Of a stretch of 36,487 bases of DNA, positions 16,471 to 24,694 are shown one piece after another (positions within the stretch are counted from its first letter, which is position 1; every line of letters begins with the position of its first letter). Both the position numbers and the translations under genes were made by a program. The stretch comes from an uncultured Saprospiraceae bacterium (lineage in GTDB: Bacteria; Bacteroidota; Bacteroidia; Chitinophagales; Saprospiraceae). The notes beneath the pieces were generated by a model, which saw only the letters and a list, made by a program, of their open reading frames with translations, did not search any database and was not told the DNA's origin. The stretch lies in assembly GCA_938015435.1 (NCBI GenBank), contig CALLPN010000039.1, positions 1-36,487 of the forward strand, given 5' to 3'.

Positions 16471-19400
16471 TTAAGCTATTCCGTTGTATTCGTTTAGGTA
16501 TTCGCTGACGATCATACTGTTGATATATTTGGCAGCTTCTAGATCTAGTTCCAGCTTATAGTCGGTTTTCATTTTTTGTATGATCACTTTGATCATCGCC
16601 GCTTCGAAGTATTCTTCGTTTTTGAGGAGACTACTATTCGAGGTAAGCTGCTCATCTATTTCTTCTTTTACCGCCATGAGTACTTCATTGAGCTGCCGCT
16701 CTTTGATACTTGGCTTACCGTTTTGCATGATACGCTTATGTATACGTGCATACTTTTTATCCGTCTCATATTTAGCCGCCATCAATCGATCTCTACGATT
16801 GAGATCTTTGATGGCATCATAGATTTTCTCTAGAGATTTTATATTATTTTTCATCTCTTCTTGCGAGACTTCTTCTAAGTTTTTACTTTTAAATAGACGC
16901 TCCAACTCTTCGTACAAAGTTGTAAATTCTGGATCTTTCTTATCAAAATTGCCAGCCATTGCTTCTCTCGTTTTTCGGAGTGTGTCTTTGAGCTTTCCTG
17001 CGAGCACCAATTCTTCTTGTCCTACTTTCTTAAACATAAAGACAATATTCTCCAGTGCTACATTGAGTAGATTGGTGGTTTCTACATTGTTCTCAAGTGC
17101 ATCTTTGGTATTGAGTATATCCAATCTACTCTGAGCCATCGTATGCAGCTTATTGATAATCTTAAAGTCGATCCGATCTAAGATATCGTAGTAGCCAAGC
17201 GTCCTTATTATATTGTATAGTGACTTAGCATTACTCAGTACCTTCACGAGTTCTATCAGTTGCTTCTTATCCTGTATTTCTGAGACTTGAGTATTGAAAT
17301 TTTCAAGATTCTTAGTATCAAAATTCCATAATACATCTTTGATCTCTTCTATCTCTTGGATCATCTCCTCCTTAGACTTAAACAGGTCTCGGTAGTGCCC
17401 TATCTCATCTCCAAGTTCAGACTGAAGTTCATCAAAGTAAGCTTTATTGGTGAGGTCAAATTCCTTTTTGATATCTGCGAAATCGACTACATAGCCATAC
17501 TTCTCATTCTTATAAGTCCTATTGACTCTAGTGAGCGCTTGCAGCAAGTTATGCGCTTTCACTACCCTACCCATATAGAGTTTCTTGAGACGAGGCGCAT
17601 TAAATCCTGTCAGCAACATACTATATACAAATACTACATCCACTTTACCTGCCGTGAAATCTTCTACCTCTTTCTTTCTACTTTTCTTATCTCCTATATC
17701 ATGAAGTATAAGTATAGCGGATTTGACTTTACATTTATTTTTGAGTTTGTCTCCATAGCTTACAGGATCTTCGGCTACTATCTGTAGTGGATTGAGGTAG
17801 CTATTGTCATAGTTAGCATTGAAGATTCGATACATTTCTTTGGCCTGATCCGAGCTATCGCATATGACCATTGCACCTACATCCGGAATATTATTTAGAT
17901 ATCTATGGTCTTGAAAATCCTCTACTATATACTTCAGCATCGGTTCTACATACTTATGATGCGCATATAGATCCCTCTTATTGATATCTCCTTTGAGCAG
18001 TTCTATTTGCCGAAGGACTTCTTCCATTTCTGTTTTAAATTCACTTCGGATATCCTCTCTCATGAGTCTTAGCGTATACCCATCCGCGATAGAAGCATTA
18101 TAATAGTACTTGTGTATATAATCTCCGAATAGATCTCTAGACTTGAGATTGTCACCTATTAGAGGTGTTCCAGTCAAACCTATTTTGATTGAGTTAGGAT
18201 CTGACTCTTGCAAGTTAGCTAAGAAACTTCCTTGAGGATTATAGCTTCTATGGACTTCGTCCATAAAGTAGATCCGTTGGATCTTGATATTGTAATCGAT
18301 CTTAGTTACTACATTGGTGTCTTCGCTAAATTTCTGAATATTGACAATCGTAATCTCAGGCTTGCCTTCATGGTTGTGCACCGCTGATACTTGCTTGATC
18401 TCCTTGGCAAACCCTTGCTTGGAATTGATTACATTGACATTCAGGTTTCTTATGGTAAACTCTTTTTTCGCCTGTTCCATCAGATCTATCCTATCCACGA
18501 TAAAATAAAATTTAGGTACAATGCCTTTCTCTAGGTAGTAGTCCGTCAAGTGCCTCACATTGTAATACGCCAAGGCCGTCTTTCCACTTCCTTGGGTATG
18601 CCATATGATACCTTTTTTGAGCCCATCATCCAGTTTAGCTGCGATCGCCTTTGTAGCGAATATCTGAGGATAACGCATCACGTGCTTCTGTACTCCTTTT
18701 ACTTCATGGACATAGGTAATAGCATACTTGAGTATAAATTTCAATCGATCTTTATGAAAGAGTGAAGTCAATATTCTATTAGTGGGACTATCTCGCTTCT
18801 TATTAGTGACGAATTCCGGAGAATGCTTTATGATAGTAAGGTTAGTATCCTTGAGGATTGCGTTTTCTATATCTCCATCTTCGGAAGTTAGTATCGTATC
18901 TAGATCAAATTTCTCTTCTTCTCTGAAGTAATTAAACATCGGCTTGCCATAAGATGCGGAAGCATAGAATGCTCCAATCAATGGCTCTGGCTGACTTTCT
19001 GGATATTCCATATTATTGGAATAGACCATCAGCTGTGTGATATTCACAAATTTCCGAAATCGTCTATTCTTAAATCTAGTAACCATACGCTTTCTCTCAG
19101 CAAGGACACCATCTCGATTATTAGGCTTTTTGACCTCTATGAATGCAAGTGGCATTCCATTGATCAGAGTGATTATATCTGGTCTAAACTCTTCATCTCC
19201 ACTCTTATAGGTCAATTCCGTACAGACATGGAAAGAGTTATTTTCAAAATCATCAAAGTCAATCAGCTTTATCCCTGATTGATTGACTAGTTTATTGAAA
19301 AACGCCTCTCCTAGGTCCTTGTTAGATAGGTCTATCAGAATATCTTCATACAGTCTTTTGATCTCATGATCCTCGATACCAGGATTGATTCTACATATGG

Positions 19401-19536
19401 ATTCATCGAATATATCCTTGAATATATTGGTCTCTTCATCCCATTCAGCCGTCTTCAGAGAGATATACTCATATCCTAGTCTAGTAAGATGGAGTATTCC
19501 TGGGATTTTGACTCTCGAGTCTTCGTTAAATTTCAT
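16471..19536 (-). CDS. hsdR: Type I restriction-modification endonuclease/translocase subunit HsdR
   Basis: This 1021-aa subunit restricts unmethylated DNA after ATP-driven translocation. The N-terminal nuclease core is intact: RPDIITL with Asp120 and AFIEVKK with Glu134 and Lys136. The SF2 motor follows, with WHTQGSGKTAL near residue 315, FIVDRIDL, FMDEVHRS near 427, GLTGTPL, a TGFNAPRLKKLYM segment and QALTRVNRT as motif VI. The C-terminal 300 residues are helical, as usual for the HsdM-contacting region. It is the first gene of a minus-strand run that continues without a gap over 125 bases to position 2345. A possible -7 box lies about 180 bases upstream. All catalytic motifs are present, so the enzyme is probably active. 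Confidence 0.96.
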   Translation of the reverse strand: MKFNEDSRVKIPGILHLTRLGYEYISLKTAEWDEETNIFKDIFDESICRINPGIEDHEIKRLYEDILIDLSNKDLGEAFFNKLVNQSGIKLIDFDDFENNSFHVCTELTYKSGDEEFRPDIITLINGMPLAFIEVKKPNNRDGVLAERKRMVTRFKNRRFRKFVNITQLMVYSNNMEYPESQPEPLIGAFYASASYGKPMFNYFREEEKFDLDTILTSEDGDIENAILKDTNLTIIKHSPEFVTNKKRDSPTNRILTSLFHKDRLKFILKYAITYVHEVKGVQKHVMRYPQIFATKAIAAKLDDGLKKGIIWHTQGSGKTALAYYNVRHLTDYYLEKGIVPKFYFIVDRIDLMEQAKKEFTIRNLNVNVINSKQGFAKEIKQVSAVHNHEGKPEITIVNIQKFSEDTNVVTKIDYNIKIQRIYFMDEVHRSYNPQGSFLANLQESDPNSIKIGLTGTPLIGDNLKSRDLFGDYIHKYYYNASIADGYTLRLMREDIRSEFKTEMEEVLRQIELLKGDINKRDLYAHHKYVEPMLKYIVEDFQDHRYLNNIPDVGAMVICDSSDQAKEMYRIFNANYDNSYLNPLQIVAEDPVSYGDKLKNKCKVKSAILILHDIGDKKSRKKEVEDFTAGKVDVVFVYSMLLTGFNAPRLKKLYMGRVVKAHNLLQALTRVNRTYKNEKYGYVVDFADIKKEFDLTNKAYFDELQSELGDEIGHYRDLFKSKEEMIQEIEEIKDVLWNFDTKNLENFNTQVSEIQDKKQLIELVKVLSNAKSLYNIIRTLGYYDILDRIDFKIINKLHTMAQSRLDILNTKDALENNVETTNLLNVALENIVFMFKKVGQEELVLAGKLKDTLRKTREAMAGNFDKKDPEFTTLYEELERLFKSKNLEEVSQEEMKNNIKSLEKIYDAIKDLNRRDRLMAAKYETDKKYARIHKRIMQNGKPSIKERQLNEVLMAVKEEIDEQLTSNSSLLKNEEYFEAAMIKVIIQKMKTDYKLELDLEAAKYINSMIVSEYLNEYNGIA

Positions 19537-19608
19537 ATCGACCTATATTCTAATTACGAATGGGAAGATAAAGGAAATCTTTTATTGGTAAGCAAGAAAT
19601 TGGCTAAG

Positions 19609-19696
19609 GATTGATAGATGGGATGAACTACCTTTTAATAAGGGTGAAGTAAAAGGGCGGAGTCACTTTCATCTACCAGATTTACATCTATCAATC
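19609..19696. repeat. 12-bp inverted repeat with nested shorter repeat in the hsdR / plus-strand gene intergenic region
   Basis: The arms 19609-19620 (GATTGATAGATG) and 19685-19696 (its exact reverse complement) are 64 bases apart. A 7-bp inverted pair (CCTTTTA/TAAAAGG) lies between them, and loosely related GATGGGATGAA / TTCATCTACC stretches extend the symmetry. It sits in the 280-base gap between hsdR and the divergent 599-aa gene, on the leader side of hsdR. It may be an operator or an RNA hairpin in the long hsdR leader; its function is not known. Confidence 0.6.
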
Positions 19697-19717
19697 TTAT
19701 TAATGTATAGTTGGTTG

Positions 19718-19725
19718 CAAAAATA
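19718..19725 (-). promoter_or_regulatory. Possible -7 box (TATTTTTG on the minus strand) for the hsdR transcript
   Basis: The minus strand reads TATTTTTG, fitting the Bacteroidota TAnnTTTG. A TTG lies 17 bases upstream (19743-19745), slightly closer than the usual 19-21. If real, transcription would start near 19711 and leave a leader of about 175 bases containing the 12-bp inverted repeat. Confidence 0.3.
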
Positions 19726-19762
19726 GTGTTACCAGGCTACTGCAATTATGCATAAAATCTTA

Positions 19763-19770
19763 TATGTTTG
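19763..19770 (+). promoter_or_regulatory. Possible -7 box (TATGTTTG) for the 599-aa gene / viperin unit
   Basis: TATGTTTG matches TAnnTTTG exactly and lies 46 bases before the ATG at 19817. I found no TTG at the right spacing upstream, so it is only half supported. It is back to back with the candidate hsdR -7 box, which would make this a divergent promoter region. Confidence 0.35.
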
Positions 19771-19816
19771 AATCTCATAGTTAAGACTTCGCTCAGCGAC
19801 AATCAAAATTTTAATT

Positions 19817-21616
19817 ATGAATAATGATATATTGAATGAATTTCATCAACTATATAGTAGAGGATCTATAGAGGAATCAATTGATTTGCTATCGACAGTA
19901 GATCCAGCAAGATATAGCAATAAGGTTAAGAAACGGTTCGCTGAACCTGACTTCCTAGACTCGCTAGTTGCTAATCCATCTACCTTTCAACATATATTCC
20001 AGTCCAAGTACTCAGATGAACTTTTGCATGAATACTTTCAACGTAGTAAGTCTAAGCACTCTGATTTTGAAGCCAAGCTAATATCTGAGTTTCCTGATGT
20101 CTATATCCAAGCTGTCCGTGTAAACCAGGTCTTCTTGAGAGAAGATAGAATCGAAGAATTACTTGCTATAGAATCAGAACCAAGATTCAAGGTTCACCAA
20201 AGGGTTTGGTCTTTTTTGTATGATGAAAAAAAAAGGATACTGAATAACTTAAGCAGTAAACTAAATGCTATTGGTCAATTGAGCTTATCAGAAGTACTCA
20301 TCGATATGACTATTTGGCTAGAAAGTCAAAGGATGACTAATCCTTCTATTCAAAATGTACATCACTTAGCTTCTACGTATAGTAAGTTTATATGTTTGTA
20401 TTTCAGGAAAAATCCTTCTAGTCATATTCAATTGAGTATTGATGAATTCCAGATTAAATTTACCACTAAAGTTAGTTCTGACAATACGATAAATGTAGAC
20501 TTAACTGACTTGTTGATATGGGTAGCTGAATTGGTAAGTTTTGATGAAAACGTACTAAGTCTATATAGTTACGATATGAATATTGATACTATAGAAGAGG
20601 ATGGAACTATCTATTTAAAGCAAACTAAGGAGTCTTATTATAAGTGGAAACTTGATGACTATCGGTATGACGTTAACGGAAACATCTATATGTCTCAATT
20701 AGAGCCACTTCTTGATGATTTGTGCGTTGAAAATTTAATTCACGACAAGGAGCCTATTCCTTCTGTTGAAATATTTAAATCCCTAAAGAAATTATCTTCA
20801 GATACTTTGCATTCTTATGGTCAAACAATGAGATCCATATACCTCTTAGAAACGAAGAGTACATTGAAGTCAAGGATAATGGCAGTAGAGAATACTAAAG
20901 ATTGGAATGTAGATGCACTCGTCAGTTTGTTTTCTGTTAAGAAACCTAGCCTTAGGTATGATGTTTGGAAAAAGCCTTTCCTTAAGCTAGGAGAAATACT
21001 TTTCTGTCCTACGATGTTCGTTGCTAATAATGATTGGTTTTATGGATCCGCAATGACTGGGTTAGAGAATTTAAATTACAATGATGCAGAAAGGAATAGG
21101 ACTTCAGCTGCGATGGAAATTAGATTAGGTAATATCTTTTCTTCAGAAAAATGGAAGGTGAAAGTGATTAATGATAAAGATGCCAATCAAATTGATGGAG
21201 ATGTTGATGTTATCGTAGATGATGGAGATACAGTTCTGCTTATTCAATTGAAAAGAACTTACCTCAGATTAAATTCTAAAGATGCCTATTATGAATCTAT
21301 AAACGTTGATCGAAAAGTCGCACAGCAATTAAATGATGCTCAGAAATATTTTACCGGTGATAATGACATCTACAATTTAAAAAGTAGAGTTTCCATTAAA
21401 TGGATCGTTACTACATCTTACGAGGGAATACTATCAGAAATTGATGGATGCGTAAAGGTTAACTATTTTGATTTACTACATGTTATTAGAAATGTAAACA
21501 CACAAAAAATAAGCGATTTGATGGACTACATAATGACAGATGCTATAATAGAAAACTACATTGGTCTGCCAGAGATTGATACCACTAATCACAAACAAGC
21601 TTTATTCTCAACTTGA
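19817..21616 (+). CDS. 599-aa protein with C-terminal PD-(D/E)XK-like nuclease domain, viperin neighbour
   Basis: I do not recognise the full-length protein. The N-terminal 420 residues are largely helical with no known motif. The C-terminal region looks like a restriction-endonuclease fold. MEIRLGNIF supplies a helix with a conserved Glu, then GDVDVIV (Asp462, Asp464), then LLIQLKRT (Gln477-x-Lys479), in the strand order Asp ... (E/Q)xK used by many PD-(D/E)XK proteins, with Gln in place of Glu. The following DRKVAQQLNDAQKYF fits the helix after the core. It is transcribed towards the viperin gene, 72 bases before the viperin ATG, and no terminator is visible between them, so they probably share a transcript. 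It may be the nuclease partner of viperin or an independent defence gene. Confidence 0.75.
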   Translation: MNNDILNEFHQLYSRGSIEESIDLLSTVDPARYSNKVKKRFAEPDFLDSLVANPSTFQHIFQSKYSDELLHEYFQRSKSKHSDFEAKLISEFPDVYIQAVRVNQVFLREDRIEELLAIESEPRFKVHQRVWSFLYDEKKRILNNLSSKLNAIGQLSLSEVLIDMTIWLESQRMTNPSIQNVHHLASTYSKFICLYFRKNPSSHIQLSIDEFQIKFTTKVSSDNTINVDLTDLLIWVAELVSFDENVLSLYSYDMNIDTIEEDGTIYLKQTKESYYKWKLDDYRYDVNGNIYMSQLEPLLDDLCVENLIHDKEPIPSVEIFKSLKKLSSDTLHSYGQTMRSIYLLETKSTLKSRIMAVENTKDWNVDALVSLFSVKKPSLRYDVWKKPFLKLGEILFCPTMFVANNDWFYGSAMTGLENLNYNDAERNRTSAAMEIRLGNIFSSEKWKVKVINDKDANQIDGDVDVIVDDGDTVLLIQLKRTYLRLNSKDAYYESINVDRKVAQQLNDAQKYFTGDNDIYNLKSRVSIKWIVTTSYEGILSEIDGCVKVNYFDLLHVIRNVNTQKISDLMDYIMTDAIIENYIGLPEIDTTNHKQALFST

Positions 21617-21688
21617 ATAAATTAATCTATACCCTTTGAAAATATTGATTTGATCTATCCATATGGATTCATCCAAAATCAAATTAAT

Positions 21689-22552
21689 ATGAACAAAGGA
21701 CAGATTATTCCAAGTGTAAACTTTCATTTATGGGAGCCATGTAACATGCGTTGCAAATTTTGCTTTGCAACATTTCAAGCTACAAAGAGAACTATACTAC
21801 CTAAAGGACATCTACCAAAAGAAGAAGCTATCAAAGTAGTGCAAAGTCTTGCTGACTATGGATTCGAAAAAATAACCTTTGCTGGTGGAGAACCAAGTCT
21901 ATGTCCATGGCTGTCAGAATTGGTCATTACGGCTAAGGAAGCTGACATGACGACGATGATAGTGACTAATGGTAGTAGATTATCAGAAAAATTTCTAGAG
22001 AAAAATAAAGAACATCTAGACTGGATCACGATAAGTATAGATAGTCTAAATGAAGACTCTAATATTGAGATAGGCAGAGCCATCATGGGAAAGAAAGCAT
22101 ACTCGAAAGAGTATTACTTATCAATGATAGAACGTGTGAAGAATTATGGATACGGACTGAAGATCAATACGGTCGTCAATCGGTATAATTACGAAGAAGA
22201 TATGTTTGACTTTATCCAGGCCACTGAACCTAGACGATGGAAGGTTTTTCAAGTATTATCTATAATGGGTGAGAACGACAAGAATATTGAAAGATATGCT
22301 ATATCTGGAGATGAGTTCAAATCGTTTCTACAAAGGCATAAACATGTCTCTTACTTAGTTCCTGAAGACAATAGTGAAATGACTGGATCGTATGTTATGG
22401 TGGATCCTGCAGGAAGATTCTACAATAATGAGAATGGATCATATGCTTATAGTCAACCGATACTTGATGTAGGCGCTCAACAGGCCATTCAAGAAATGAA
22501 CTATGATCTAGATAAGTTTTTGGAAAGAGGAGGATTGTATCAATGGAGTTAG
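21689..22552 (+). CDS. Prokaryotic viperin homologue (radical SAM ddh-nucleotide synthase)
   Basis: Viperins convert CTP, GTP or UTP to 3'-deoxy-3',4'-didehydro nucleotides that terminate viral RNA chains. The 287-aa protein has the radical SAM cluster motif CNMRCKFC (Cys18, Cys22, Cys25) within NFHLWEPCNMRCKFCFATF, where the FCF and the preceding NxH are viperin-like. AGGEPSL follows as the GGE motif. RWKVFQVL and the C-terminal ILDVGAQQAI with FLERGGLYQW match the C-terminal region that distinguishes viperins from the related MoaA family. The frame is open to a TTG at 21650, but the ATG at 21689 puts the start just before the core. Which nucleotide it uses cannot be read from the sequence. 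No nucleotide kinase gene is adjacent. A hairpin follows the stop. The assignment is strong. Confidence 0.93.
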   Translation: MNKGQIIPSVNFHLWEPCNMRCKFCFATFQATKRTILPKGHLPKEEAIKVVQSLADYGFEKITFAGGEPSLCPWLSELVITAKEADMTTMIVTNGSRLSEKFLEKNKEHLDWITISIDSLNEDSNIEIGRAIMGKKAYSKEYYLSMIERVKNYGYGLKINTVVNRYNYEEDMFDFIQATEPRRWKVFQVLSIMGENDKNIERYAISGDEFKSFLQRHKHVSYLVPEDNSEMTGSYVMVDPAGRFYNNENGSYAYSQPILDVGAQQAIQEMNYDLDKFLERGGLYQWS

Positions 22553-22570
22553 ATATACAGTTATCGTTAG

Positions 22571-22602
22571 TAGTGGGAATTCTCTATTAGGAGTTCCCAC
22601 TA
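22571..22602. terminator. Hairpin after the viperin gene, possible terminator
   Basis: A 9-bp perfect stem (22571-22579/22594-22602), extended inward by further pairs including two G-U pairs, begins 19 bases after the viperin stop. No clear T-run follows on the plus strand, so factor-independent termination is uncertain. Confidence 0.5.
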
Positions 22603-22643
22603 AAACAATGCTATCTGAAAATAGAAAGTATATCAACTTAAAA

Positions 22644-22667
22644 ATGCAGAGCCTCTAGACTCTGCAT
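22644..22667 (-). terminator. Terminator of the DnaC-like operon
   Basis: The 8-bp stem ATGCAGAG/CTCTGCAT with an 8-base loop is followed on the minus strand by TTTTT. It ends the convergent minus-strand operon of mobility genes, which stops at 22801. Confidence 0.65.
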
Positions 22668-22800
22668 AATCCATTCATAACCAAAGATCTGAATGACTTT
22701 CAACCAATTTCGATTGTAATATATAGAGCCACAATCAGCTATACAATAGCCTCGTAAGCATTGCATAGCATTGATAGAACTTAGTTGAACATTTCTTTTC

Positions 22801-23439
22801 CTATCGTCTCTTATCCTCCGCATCTGGCGAAAAACTGATCAAATTGAACATTTCACGTAATCTTGATCGTACTCTACTTCCATACCTAATTTCGATTTCT
22901 TGAGTGTTTAAATTGGTAGTGGCATGTGTGAGTATCTGCTTAGATATAAACAAATCATAACGACTCAGTAAGATCTCCCCTATTACATTGATCCTATCTC
23001 CAAAGTATCTCATGGGAGGCTCAACACCAAGATCATCAAAGCATATCGCCTTAGGTGATCTGACTGACCTGGAGTATTGGTTTACTATATCATATCCACG
23101 TTTGCTAAACTCCATGGTTATCTCTCTTGTGGGTTTCATGATGTACGCTCGATTCTTTGGTACTAAAGTCGCTACTAGTTTCATCAGAGATGTTTTGCCA
23201 CAACCTACTGGACCCGAAAGAAGTATTCCCTTTCGATATGACATTCCATACTTCTCACAAGCTTTCTGGTCATTGACTATCCAGGAGATGATCTGAAAGA
23301 TGATCTCGTAGTCGTGTGGTGATATACGAAAATGAGCACCAAATTTATGCTTCCCTTTATACTCTAGATATTGAATAATGTTCTTGAGATCGTAATGCGG
23401 TATGCCGTCAGTGTAATTGATGATATCAGAGAGGTTCAT
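22801..23439 (-). CDS. DnaC/IstB-like AAA+ ATPase
   Basis: This 212-aa P-loop ATPase has LLSGPVGCGKTSLMKL as Walker A, AICFDDLGVEPP as Walker B, THATTNL as sensor 1 and YGSRVRSRLREMFNLI as the arginine-finger segment, the pattern of DnaC/IstB helicase loaders. In Bacteroidota integrative elements such a gene often follows a DnaD-like replication protein, as it does here, where it overlaps that gene by 14 bases. It may load the host replicative helicase for replication of the excised element. It is not next to an IstA transposase, so it is not part of an IS21-type element. It is the last gene of the HTH-DnaD-ATPase operon. Confidence 0.85.
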   Translation of the reverse strand: MNLSDIINYTDGIPHYDLKNIIQYLEYKGKHKFGAHFRISPHDYEIIFQIISWIVNDQKACEKYGMSYRKGILLSGPVGCGKTSLMKLVATLVPKNRAYIMKPTREITMEFSKRGYDIVNQYSRSVRSPKAICFDDLGVEPPMRYFGDRINVIGEILLSRYDLFISKQILTHATTNLNTQEIEIRYGSRVRSRLREMFNLISFSPDAEDKRR

Positions 23440-24103
23440 TGTAGTCTTTTTTAGAAGTGGTTTGTAAGTAGTCCATTTGTTGGACTAGTCCTTTATGGGT
23501 TTGATCGTTTTGATTTAGGATCCATTTTTTGGCTGCAGCTTCCCAATCCACCATATGCACTTTTCCAATCATCCAACCATTGGATTCGTAATGATTCCAA
23601 AACTTCTGAGCTTCAATTTTAGATGACTTATTATTTTCAAAAAAATCAATCACTTGAATTTCAGAGTTGGGTTTCTCTTTACTGTTTATAGCTTTATGTT
23701 TATATGTTTTATCTCGTACCAAGAGTAGTCCATTAGATGAACTAGGTTGAGCAATAGGTAGTCCATTTACTGGACTACTTATATGCACATCTGGTCCATT
23801 ACTGGTCCATCTAATGGACAAGTCAAAAGCACTTTTGACGAAAGGATTATTAGAAGGTGAATAGACTATGTACTTCCAATCATGTAACTCATTAAGACAC
23901 TTACTGTAGGTAGATTTGGACTTTACTTTGGATAGCTGCATGAGTTCTGCTCTTGCTGCTCCAAAAGTGTTTTGAAATCGGTTAGCATTCCAGTATTGGA
24001 ATAGTGCCATGTATAAGCTTATGTGAAATGGAGTCAATCTATCATCCTCATATACCTTCTTAAAAAAAGTTATCTGATGTTGGATATAATTAACCTTACT
24101 CAC
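23426..24103 (-). CDS. DnaD-like replication protein of a mobile element
   Basis: The 225-aa protein begins with a GTG that shares its first base with the TAG of the upstream HTH gene. The N-terminus (KVYEDDRLTPFHISLYMALF) is typical of Bacteroidota mobile-element replication or helix-turn-helix proteins. The C-terminus, with KFWNHYESNGWMIGK and DWEAAAKKWI, resembles the DnaD-type module that binds DNA and supports helicase loading. A low-complexity linker separates the two parts. The helicase-loader-like ATPase follows with a 14-base overlap, which supports a joint role in initiating replication of the element. The exact family is inferred. Confidence 0.75.
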   Translation of the reverse strand: MSKVNYIQHQITFFKKVYEDDRLTPFHISLYMALFQYWNANRFQNTFGAARAELMQLSKVKSKSTYSKCLNELHDWKYIVYSPSNNPFVKSAFDLSIRWTSNGPDVHISSPVNGLPIAQPSSSNGLLLVRDKTYKHKAINSKEKPNSEIQVIDFFENNKSSKIEAQKFWNHYESNGWMIGKVHMVDWEAAAKKWILNQNDQTHKGLVQQMDYLQTTSKKDYNEPL

Positions 24104-24387
24104 TAGCGATAATTACTATGAGTCACTTGGTTACTTTCTATGACTTCCACTATATGATCATAGTCGTATAGTATGATTCCTCCTAGCTTAGAAAATCGTA
24201 GTGTGCCATTGACTCTAAGGTTAGCCAATGTTCCGGCAGAGATACCCATGAGTTCTTTGACTTGTGGAGATTTGAGCCAACGCTTAGTTGGCTTTTGCGC
24301 TATTTGTTTGATAAAGGTTTGTAGTTCTTCGAGTAGTTCCATTCTAAATTCTCGAAGATCGTCAGTAGTGATTACTTCAGCTGCCAT
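24103..24387 (-). CDS. Excisionase-like helix-turn-helix protein
   Basis: This 94-aa protein starts at the ATG at 24385-24387; the frame extends upstream to 24435 but without protein-like sequence. Residues in the RWLKSPQVKELMGISAGTLA stretch form a MerR/excisionase-type helix-turn-helix, followed by NLRVNGTLRFSKLGG and YDYDHIVEVI, the wing and C-terminal helix common to Bacteroidota element proteins of the Xis2/HTH_17 type. It leads the operon with the DnaD-like and ATPase genes. In CTnDOT-like elements similar small proteins control excision together with the integrase, and RteC activates their operon. A regulator of excision or of this operon is likely. Confidence 0.8.
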   Translation of the reverse strand: MAAEVITTDDLREFRMELLEELQTFIKQIAQKPTKRWLKSPQVKELMGISAGTLANLRVNGTLRFSKLGGIILYDYDHIVEVIESNQVTHSNYR

Positions 24388-24440
24388 AATATTGATTTTG
24401 GTTGTTAGAAAAAATCGAAGGGCATGGATACACAATTAGA

Positions 24441-24663
24441 TACCTTTGTACCTAAAGAAAACTATGAGAGGTCGCTCAAAATAAGATCCATGCCCAAACG
24501 AAGCCTTTTGATATTGTGAAAGCAAATTTGTGGCGTGGAAATGGATCTTATCCACAAGGTCTTACCAAGTTGGTGAAAATATATTTCAAGAAGATTACTA
24601 ACCGAAATGAAGGATGAAAGTATTATTTGATGCTCCTCACAAAGGTATAGAGTATCAAATAAT
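24441..24663. repeat. Three inverted repeats upstream of the excisionase-like operon
   Basis: The gap between rteC and the HTH gene holds three inverted pairs: 24441-24449/24639-24647 (9 bp), 24481-24491/24541-24551 (11 bp, ATAAGATCCAT and its complement) and 24622-24631/24654-24663 (10 bp, 14 of 16 when extended). A TACCAAGTTGG stretch occurs twice, near 24565 and 24678, and its ACCAAGTTGG core is itself nearly palindromic. RteC of CTnDOT binds inverted half-sites upstream of the excision operon, so one of these may be the RteC site. An origin of replication is an alternative. Confidence 0.5.
24640..24647 (-). promoter_or_regulatory. Possible -7 box of the HTH-DnaD-ATPase operon
   Basis: The minus strand reads TACCTTTG, fitting TAnnTTTG, with a TTG 23 bases upstream, a few bases too far. 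It lies between the arms of the 24622/24654 inverted repeat, a suitable place for an activator or repressor to act. The leader would be about 245 bases. Confidence 0.35.
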
Positions 24664-24694
24664 GCTTTCCCAAGTATGTACCAAGTTGGGTGTT

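Noticed and set aside
22638..22823. 61-codon minus-strand frame after the ATPase gene
   Set aside because: It overlaps the ATPase gene end by 23 bases, and its last codons form the operon's terminator hairpin at 22644-22667.
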